Origin: DASWOJ01 sp964242415
GTDB lineage: Bacteria > Pseudomonadota > Alphaproteobacteria > Acetobacterales > Acetobacteraceae
Assembly: GCA_964242415.1 (NCBI GenBank)
Contig: CAXTAT010000003.1
Location: forward strand, 62,001-126,000
Length of the DNA stretch: 64,000 bases
Direction of reading: 5' to 3'
The position numbers and the translations under genes are program-made. The notes below the pieces were generated by a model. It saw only the letters and a program-made list of their open reading frames with translations, was not told where the DNA came from and ran no database searches. The stretch's first letter is position 1, and every line of letters begins with the position of its first letter. Below are positions 28,527 through 35,050 of the stretch, piece after piece.

Positions 28527-30478
28527 GCCTCGAAGCCCCGTGCCCGCAACGCCTCCCGCACCTCGGCCTGCCCCAACAGCGCCGCCAGCCGCTGGACGGC
28601 AGGGCGGTGCAGCCGCGCGGTGGGCACAATCAGGTCATACTGCTCGGCCTGCAGCGGCAGGAAGCCAAGCCCATAATCCCGCGCCACAGTCTGGATCGCC
28701 ACGCCCCAATCCGCCCGGCCCTGCGCAACCGCCGCGGCCACCGCATTATGCGACCGCGTACCCCCCGCATAGCCCGGCGGACGCGTCCCCCCCAGCATGC
28801 GGTCGATCAGGATGCGCGTCCCGCTGCCGGCATTGCGGTTGACCATCATCACGTCCGGATCGCCCAGCGCAGCCCGCACCGCATCATCGGCGGTGGCCAA
28901 GCCCTGGAACCGCGTATCATCCGGCCGGAACACGATGCCCTGCAGCCGCCCATAACCGGCAATCAATGTCATAGAGTCAGTCAGATACGGCGTATTGTAC
29001 ACACCCGTCACCGGGTCCATCAAGTGAACCCCGGCCACGTCGCACTCCCCCCGCGCCACCGCCGTCAGCCCGCCGGTGCTGCCCACCGCCAAGGACTTCA
29101 CCGCCAGGCCCTCCGCCTCCAGCATCCCGACCAGCAGGTCCAGCCCGGCGCACTGGCTGCCGATCACCACCAGGTCGGCGGCCGGCACCCCCTCGCCAAT
29201 CAGGTGGACCTGCAAGGGGGCACCCTGCGCCACGCTCTCCACCCCAGCCGGAACAACAAAGAACCCGTCCGCCTGGGCAAAGCTGGTAACCGCTCCCGAC
29301 CCCTTCGCCGTGGGATACGCCGCCATCTCGCCATCCAACCCATGGATCAGCGACACCATCACGTACTCCGTCCGCCCCCGCTCGGACCCGATGCGCAGCG
29401 GCAGCGTCGCATCGACCGTCTGCCGCCGCGCTGGCGGCAGCCCGGCAAAGGCGCGCAGCACCGGGGCCGCAAACTCATGGAACGTGAAGATCGCCGAAGT
29501 CGGAAAGCCCGGCAGCACCACGACGGGCTTACCGTGCTGCACTGCAAGGCACAGCGGCTTGCCCGGCTTCAGCGCCACGCCGTGCACGACGATCCCCGGC
29601 GCATCCAACCGGGCGACCGCTTGGTGCGCCAAGTCCCCGGCGCCCTTCGACGTGCCGCCGGACAGCAGCACCATGTCCCCCGCCAGCAACGCCGCATCCA
29701 ACGCCGCACCCAGCGCCGCGGGATCGTCCGGGACGATGCCCAGCCGCACCGCCTCGCCGCCCAGCTCCTCGACTGCGGCGGCCAGGATGGCGGCATTGCT
29801 GTCATACACCTGGCCCGCCCGGATTGGCCGGCCCGGCGCCACAAGCTCATCCCCCGTCGAGAAGATCGCCACGCGCGGCCGCCGCCAAACCTCAACCTCC
29901 GCCAGCCCAACGGCCGCCAGCATCCCGATCTCCCGCGACGACAGCACCCGCCCACGGCGCAGCACGGCCTCCCCACGGCCAATATCCGACCCGGCGGCTG
30001 CGATATAGGCGCCCGGTGCGGCGGGGCGAGCGATCTCCACGGCCAGCACCGCCCCGTCGCGCAGGTCGGTTTGCTCGACCATCACCACGGCGTCGGCACC
30101 ACGCGGCACCATGCCGCCCGTGGCGATGACGCTGGCGGCTCCGGCGCCCACGGCCTCCCGGGCCGCAACGCCCGGCGTCAGCACCAGCGGGTTCAGCACC
30201 AGCACAGCCGGGGCCTCATCCGTCGCCTCCACCGTGTCGGCGGCCCGCACCGCAAAGCCGTCCACCCCGGCGCGGTCGAACCCGGGCACATCCACCGGCG
30301 CCATCACATCAACCGCAAGCACCCGGCCGCGAGCCTGGTCCAGGCCAACGATTTCCGCGCCCAACGGCACCAGGCTAAGATGCCGCTGGAAGCGCATCTC
30401 AGCCTCGTCCCGCGACACGACATCCAGGAACTGCTCCTGCCGCGCCGCCCGTTGCAACGTCGAGACAGCGGCCGTCAT
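28523..30478 (-). CDS. MoeA domain fused to a periplasmic-binding-protein-like domain
   Basis: 651 residues. Residues 1 to about 410 follow MoeA: VDVPGFDRAGVDGFAVRAAD, SVIATGGMVPRGADAVVMVE, the core LLSGGTSKGAGDLAHQAVAR and VVVLPGFPTSAIFTFHEFA. Residues from about 430 onward resemble a substrate-binding (PBP/LysR effector) domain: VIGSQCAGLDLLVGMLEAEG, AVGSTGGLTAVARGECDVAG, VMMVNRNAGSGTRILIDRML. The fusion is known in archaea and some bacteria; the added domain may sense molybdate, tungstate or a cofactor intermediate (inference). Its ATG overlaps the upstream gene by four bases and its stop overlaps mobA. Confidence 0.88.
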   Translation of the reverse strand: MTAAVSTLQRAARQEQFLDVVSRDEAEMRFQRHLSLVPLGAEIVGLDQARGRVLAVDVMAPVDVPGFDRAGVDGFAVRAADTVEATDEAPAVLVLNPLVLTPGVAAREAVGAGAASVIATGGMVPRGADAVVMVEQTDLRDGAVLAVEIARPAAPGAYIAAAGSDIGRGEAVLRRGRVLSSREIGMLAAVGLAEVEVWRRPRVAIFSTGDELVAPGRPIRAGQVYDSNAAILAAAVEELGGEAVRLGIVPDDPAALGAALDAALLAGDMVLLSGGTSKGAGDLAHQAVARLDAPGIVVHGVALKPGKPLCLAVQHGKPVVVLPGFPTSAIFTFHEFAAPVLRAFAGLPPARRQTVDATLPLRIGSERGRTEYVMVSLIHGLDGEMAAYPTAKGSGAVTSFAQADGFFVVPAGVESVAQGAPLQVHLIGEGVPAADLVVIGSQCAGLDLLVGMLEAEGLAVKSLAVGSTGGLTAVARGECDVAGVHLMDPVTGVYNTPYLTDSMTLIAGYGRLQGIVFRPDDTRFQGLATADDAVRAALGDPDVMMVNRNAGSGTRILIDRMLGGTRPPGYAGGTRSHNAVAAAVAQGRADWGVAIQTVARDYGLGFLPLQAEQYDLIVPTARLHRPAVQRLAALLGQAEVREALRARGFEA

Positions 30479-31557
30479 GCCGCGCCCAGCCGGCGGTTGA
30501 CGACGACGGCGCTGCCGGCCGCGAACCCCTCCTGGCCCTCCGGCACGAGCACCCAGCCGTCCGACAGCACGACGCGGGCCAGGCCGCCCGCATCCGCCGG
30601 TCCCAGCGGTGTCGCCCGTCCGCCATCCAGCGTCACTCGCACGACATCGGCAAACCCGACCGCCGAGGTAATTTTCCGGTCCAACACTGCCCCCTGCTGC
30701 ACGCCACGCGGCACCGCTGCCCGTCCCGCCAAGGTTTGCACGGCCGGCCCGCCCAGCAAGTCATAGATCGTCAGCGCCGACGCCGGCGCCCCCGGCAGCA
30801 GCAGCACCGGCACCCCGTCCAGCCAGCCCAACCCGGCCGAGTCCCCCGGACGGACCGCAACCCCATGCTGGTCGAGCCACCCCCCCGCCGCGGCAAGCCG
30901 GTGCGGCATGTCGTCATCCCAGCCGCAGCCGGACCGCCCGGCCAGCAGCACCAGGTCGGCGCCAGGCGGCACGGCGGCTGGGCTGGCATGGAAGCCTGCC
31001 GAGCCTCCGTCCTCCGCAACCAGTCGCGCCAGCAGCGGCGTCAGCACGTCCGGTCCGCTCTTCGCCCCGGCAACGACGACGGCGACGCAAGGTTGCCGGA
31101 CCACCTCCACCCACTCCACCCCCAAAAGCTGCAGCAAGGCCACCGCCTCCGCCCGCAACAGGCCAGCAGGCACCTGAAACCCCGGCCCGGCGTCACCCCC
31201 GCGGCGTTCGATGCCGGCGCCCCGCGCAACAGGCGCCAGCGCCTCAAGCACCGCACCGTAGCGATGCACGGCGGGGTAGGGCGCCACGGCATCCACGCCC
31301 GGCGGGATCGCAGCCCCCACCGCAAGCAATACCGCATCAGCGACCAGCAACGGGTTGTATTCGCTAGCCTCCTCGGTCAAGCCAGCCTGTAAGCCATACC
31401 CATCAACCGCAGCACGGTCCGCGCCGGGCCACGCCGCCCCGCCGCAGGGCGACGCCAGCACCCGGCCCACCGCCGCGCCGGTCGCGATGCGTTCCGTGCC
31501 GAGCGCGGCCAGCGTCGCCTCGACCCACCCCGCCGCCTCCGCCAAGGGCCAGCGCAC
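30475..31557 (-). CDS. divergent MoeA-like protein
   Basis: 360 residues. The MoeA outline is detectable (GAAVGRVLASPCGGAAWPGA, DRAAVDGYGLQAG, VGAAIPPGVDAVAPY, VLLLPGAPASALTIYDLLGG), but the catalytic core is altered: where MoeA has SGGxSxGxxD there is LLAGRSGCGWDDDMPHRLAA. The GxPGNPxS-type loop is kept as LPGAPAS. The start is GTG 31557; upstream codons read on in frame toward the GntR gene with no better start. It overlaps the next gene by ATGA. It may be a partner or regulator of the MoeA-PBP fusion rather than an active insertase (inference). Confidence 0.75.
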   Translation of the reverse strand: MRWPLAEAAGWVEATLAALGTERIATGAAVGRVLASPCGGAAWPGADRAAVDGYGLQAGLTEEASEYNPLLVADAVLLAVGAAIPPGVDAVAPYPAVHRYGAVLEALAPVARGAGIERRGGDAGPGFQVPAGLLRAEAVALLQLLGVEWVEVVRQPCVAVVVAGAKSGPDVLTPLLARLVAEDGGSAGFHASPAAVPPGADLVLLAGRSGCGWDDDMPHRLAAAGGWLDQHGVAVRPGDSAGLGWLDGVPVLLLPGAPASALTIYDLLGGPAVQTLAGRAAVPRGVQQGAVLDRKITSAVGFADVVRVTLDGGRATPLGPADAGGLARVVLSDGWVLVPEGQEGFAAGSAVVVNRRLGAA

Positions 31558-31583
31558 GCTGAACCCGGCAAGCCGGACATCCC

Positions 31584-32279
31584 CTACGGCGATGGGTCGG
31601 CTCCGCGCAGCGCCCCGGTGATGATGTCACGCTTGTTCTGCAGGTGGCGCGCCAGCAGCGTCCCCAGCTCCCCCCCATCCCGCCGCCCCAGCGCGTCCAG
31701 GATGCCCTCATGCTCATCCATCGCGGCCTGCCAGCGGTCGCGGTGGATGCGGTTGGACAAGTAGCGCGCCCGGGTGATCCGCCCCGCCAGCCCGGCATGC
31801 GCCACGGTGAGCACCGGGTTCCCCGCGGCATGCAGGATCGCGGCATGGATCGACTGGTTCAGCGCGAAGTACCCCGGCAGCTCCCCCCGCAGGAAATGCG
31901 CGTGCATGCGGTAGTGCATGGCCTGGATTTCGGCAAACGCCGCCGGCTCGATGCGCAGGCAGGCCAGCCGCCCGCCCTCCGCCTCCAGCGCCGCGATCAC
32001 CTCGAACAGGTGGCCCAGGTGCTCGTCGCCCAGCGTCGCCACCCGCGCGCCGCGATTGGGCAGCAGATCGACCAGCCCCTCGGCCGCGAGCACCTTCAGG
32101 CACTCGCGCAACGGGGTGCGTGACACGCCGAACCGGGCGCACAGCTCACGTTCCGGCACGCGGGCGCCGGGAGGCAGATCGCCCTCGTTGACCAGCACGC
32201 GCAGGCGTTCCAGCAGCCCGGCGTGCAGCGACGGCGCTGGCGGAAAGGCATGGACGACGTTGCTCGCAGCCTGGCTCAT
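31584..32279 (-). CDS. GntR family regulator (FCD subfamily)
   Basis: 231 residues. The winged helix-turn-helix is clear: LPPGARVPERELCARFGVSR then TPLRECLKVLAAEGLVDLLP. The all-helical C-terminal FCD domain has conserved Asp/His-type metal positions (FALNQSIHAAILHAAGNPVL; AMDEHEGILDALGRRDG). FCD regulators usually respond to small organic acids. It leads the minus-strand molybdenum-cofactor unit (26 bases before the MoeA-like gene) and is divergent from the glyoxylate aminotransferase unit, so it may control both (inference). Confidence 0.9.
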   Translation of the reverse strand: MSQAASNVVHAFPPAPSLHAGLLERLRVLVNEGDLPPGARVPERELCARFGVSRTPLRECLKVLAAEGLVDLLPNRGARVATLGDEHLGHLFEVIAALEAEGGRLACLRIEPAAFAEIQAMHYRMHAHFLRGELPGYFALNQSIHAAILHAAGNPVLTVAHAGLAGRITRARYLSNRIHRDRWQAAMDEHEGILDALGRRDGGELGTLLARHLQNKRDIITGALRGADPSP

Positions 32280-32327
32280 AGCACCAGCTATAGGCGCACC
32301 AGGATTGCGTGCAAACCCGCCACTTCT

Positions 32328-32473
32328 CCCTCTCCCTCCGGGAGAGGGCCGGGGTGAGGGGGCCTTGCGGCGCGAACGAGGTTGTTTTCGGACCCCGTCG
32401 CCATGTAACGCAATGGTGTAGCCCTGCCCCGTCCCGTCACCCCGGCCCTCTCCCAGAACAAGAAGGGCAGGGC
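32328..32473. repeat. paired inverted palindromic repeats (composite element E) in the divergent promoter region
   Basis: A standard copy at 32328-32360 is followed about 77 bases later by an inverted, degenerate copy (CACCCCGGCCCTCTCCCAGA and on, about 32438-32473). The inner flank CTTGCGGCGCG matches element D. The pair occupies the 252-base gap between the GntR gene and the aminotransferase gene, where promoters of both would be expected. Confidence 0.75.
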
Positions 32474-32531
32474 TTGCAGCAAAGCCCAATCCCATGCGAT
32501 GACCATTTTGCATTCATTTCTGGGGCACCCC

Positions 32532-33725
32532 ATGGCGTTCAAGAGCGGCCGGCACTTCCTGCAGATCCCAGGCCCCAGCAACGTCCCGGACCGCATCCTG
32601 CGTGCCATCGACCGCCCCACCATCGACCACCGCGGCCCGGAGTTCGCCCGCCTCGGCCGCGCCGTCCTGTCCGGCATGCAGACGGTGTTCGGCGCCGCCG
32701 GCCCCGTCGTCATCTACTCGGCATCCGGCACCGGCGCGTGGGAGGCCGCCATCGTCAACACCCTGGCCGCCGGGGACCGCGTGCTGATGTATGAGACCGG
32801 CCAGTTCGCCTCCCTATGGCGCACCATGGCCGGGCGCTTCGGCCTGCAGGTGGACTGGGTGCCCGGCGACTGGCGCCGCGGCGTCGATCCAGCCGACGTC
32901 GAGGCCCGCCTGCGCGCCGACCCGGATCGCACCATCAAGGCCGTCATGGTCGTGCACAACGAAACCAGCACCGGCGTCACCAGCCGCATCCCGGAAATCC
33001 GCGCCGCCATCGACCGCGCCGACCACCCGGCGCTGTTCATGGTGGACACCATCTCCTCCCTCGGCAGCATGGACTACCAGCACGACGCCTGGGGCGTGGA
33101 CGTGACGGTGTCAGGCTCGCAAAAGGGCCTGATGCTGCCACCGGGCCTGAGCTTCAACGCCATCTCCGCCAAGGCCCTGGCGGCGGCGAAGGCGGGCGGA
33201 ATGCCGCGCTCCTACTGGGACTGGCAGGACATGATGGGCCCGAACGCCACCGGCTACTTCCCCTACACCCCCAGCACCAACCTGCTGTACGGCCTGGAGG
33301 AAGCCATCGCCATGCTGATGGAAGAAGGCCTGCCCAATGTCTTCGCCCGGCACGACCGCCATGCTGCCGCAACCCGCGCCGCCGTGACCGGCTGGGGCCT
33401 GGATATCCTGTGCCAGGACCCGCGCGAGTACTCCAGCATCCTGACCGCCGTGGTGATGCCGGACGGCCATGACGCCGACCACCTGCGGGCGGTGATCCTG
33501 GACAACTACGATATGTCGCTCGGCGCCGGGCTGGGCAAGCTGAAGGGCCGGGTGTTCCGCATCGGCCACCTCGGCCACTTCAACGACCTGTCCCTGCTGG
33601 GCACTCTCGGCGGGGTGGAGATGGGCCTGTCGGCCGCCGGCGTGCCGCACCGCCAGGCAGGCGTGGCGGCAGCAATGGACGTGCTGGCCGGGCGCAACCA
33701 GGCGGCGGCGCAAAAGGCGGCTTAA
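32532..33725 (+). CDS. serine/alanine--glyoxylate aminotransferase
   Basis: 397 residues, a class V PLP enzyme. The start GRHFLQIPGPSNVPDRILRA, the segment VVIYSASGTGAWEAAIVNTL and the PLP-lysine site VTVSGSQKGLMLPPGLSFNA (Lys about residue 198) match serine-glyoxylate aminotransferase, which makes glycine and hydroxypyruvate from serine and glyoxylate. Start 32532 fits the family; an ATG 11 codons upstream adds unconserved residues. It heads a unit with an MFS permease and a GlcD/GlcF-like dehydrogenase, which suits conversion of glycolate through glyoxylate to glycine. Confidence 0.9.
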   Translation: MAFKSGRHFLQIPGPSNVPDRILRAIDRPTIDHRGPEFARLGRAVLSGMQTVFGAAGPVVIYSASGTGAWEAAIVNTLAAGDRVLMYETGQFASLWRTMAGRFGLQVDWVPGDWRRGVDPADVEARLRADPDRTIKAVMVVHNETSTGVTSRIPEIRAAIDRADHPALFMVDTISSLGSMDYQHDAWGVDVTVSGSQKGLMLPPGLSFNAISAKALAAAKAGGMPRSYWDWQDMMGPNATGYFPYTPSTNLLYGLEEAIAMLMEEGLPNVFARHDRHAAATRAAVTGWGLDILCQDPREYSSILTAVVMPDGHDADHLRAVILDNYDMSLGAGLGKLKGRVFRIGHLGHFNDLSLLGTLGGVEMGLSAAGVPHRQAGVAAAMDVLAGRNQAAAQKAA

Positions 33726-33763
33726 CCAGGCCCGTCAGAGGCCTGGACACCGGAGGGGACAGT

Positions 33764-35050
33764 ATGGCGACCCGGCGGCTGACGCCCAGCGGCAACGTGC
33801 TGTTGCTGCTGTGCGCGATGTACTTCATCACCTACGTGGACCGCGTGAACGTCAGCTCCGCCGCCGAGGCGCTGAAGCTCGACCTAGGGCTGACCAACAC
33901 CCAGCTCGGCCTGGCATTCTCCGTGTTCGGCTACCCCTACCTGGTGTGCCAAGTGCTCGGCGGCTGGTTCGGCGACCGCTTCGGCGCCCGGCGCACCCTG
34001 ATCGCGTGCGGCCTGATCTGGTCGGTGGCGACGATCCTCACCGGGCTGGTCGGCGGCCTGTGGACCCTGCTGGCCGCCCGTATGCTGCTGGGCCTGGGGG
34101 AGGGCGCGACCTTCCCCACCGCAACGCGCGCCATGTCCACCTGGCTGCCCGGCGGCAAGTCCGGCTGGGCACAGGGCATCACCCATGCCGCCGCCCGCCT
34201 GGGCAACGCCATCACGCCTCCCGCCATCGTCGCGCTGATCGCCTGGGTATCCTGGCGCGGCTCCTTCGTCGTCACCGGGCTGATCAGCCTGGTCTGGGTG
34301 GCGACCTGGGCCTGGTACTACCGCGACGACCCGCGGCAGCATAGCGGCGTGACTGCGGCCGACCTGCTGCGGATGCCTGCACCCCGCACCGTCGCGGCGC
34401 AGCGCGGGCCGACGCCCTGGGGTCCGCTGCTGCGTCGCATGGCGCCGGTGACGTTCGTGTACTTCTGCTACGGCTGGACCTTGTGGACCTTCCTGAGCTG
34501 GGTCCCGCAGTTCATGCTGCACGCCTACAAGCTGAACCTGAAGGACTCCGCCCTGTTCGCCGCCCTGGTGTTCGGCGGCGGCGTGCTGGGCGATGCGCTC
34601 GGCGGCTGGCTGTCGGACGCCATCCTGCGCCGCACCGGCTCCCTGCTGCGGGCGCGGCGGGACCTGGTGATCGCGGGGCTGCTCGGCTCCCTGGCCTGCT
34701 CGGCGCCGATCCTGTTCATCACCGACCCCGTGCTGGCGGCCCTGTCGCTCGGCGGCGCGTTCTTCTTCGCCGAGCTGACCATCGGGCCGATGTGGGCCAT
34801 CCCCATGGACATCGCCCCCGCCTACTCCGGCACCGCGAGCGGCCTGATGAACACCGGGTCCGCCCTGGCCGCCATCCTGTCCCCCCTGGCATTCGGCTAC
34901 ATCATCGACCAAACCGGTAACTGGTCGCTGCCGTTCTGGGGCACGATGGGCTTGCTGGTGGTCGGCATGGGAGCAGCGTTCTGGATGCGGCCCGACCGGA
35001 CCTTCGCCACCGAACCCGCCCTGCCGCGAGGAGCACAGACCCTTGCCTGA
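33764..35050 (+). CDS. MFS permease, anion:cation symporter (ACS) type
   Basis: 428 residues with about 12 membrane segments. The start LLLLCAMYFITYVDRVNVSS, the loop DRFGARRTLIACGLIWS and the fourth-helix region AARMLLGLGEGATFPTATRA are characteristic of the ACS family (hexuronate, glucarate, tartrate and related acid transporters). GGAGGGGAC precedes ATG 33764, and a small stem-loop (CCAGGCC...GGCCTGG) lies between it and the aminotransferase gene. The likely substrate is a small hydroxy acid given the neighbours, unproven. Its end overlaps the next gene by eight bases. Confidence 0.87.
   Translation: MATRRLTPSGNVLLLLCAMYFITYVDRVNVSSAAEALKLDLGLTNTQLGLAFSVFGYPYLVCQVLGGWFGDRFGARRTLIACGLIWSVATILTGLVGGLWTLLAARMLLGLGEGATFPTATRAMSTWLPGGKSGWAQGITHAAARLGNAITPPAIVALIAWVSWRGSFVVTGLISLVWVATWAWYYRDDPRQHSGVTAADLLRMPAPRTVAAQRGPTPWGPLLRRMAPVTFVYFCYGWTLWTFLSWVPQFMLHAYKLNLKDSALFAALVFGGGVLGDALGGWLSDAILRRTGSLLRARRDLVIAGLLGSLACSAPILFITDPVLAALSLGGAFFFAELTIGPMWAIPMDIAPAYSGTASGLMNTGSALAAILSPLAFGYIIDQTGNWSLPFWGTMGLLVVGMGAAFWMRPDRTFATEPALPRGAQTLA

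Noticed and set aside
28091..30766. An 891-codon plus-strand frame over the mobA / MoeA-PBP genes
   Set aside because: Low-complexity Arg/Pro/His sequence with no domain, antisense to genes with recognisable motifs in every segment.
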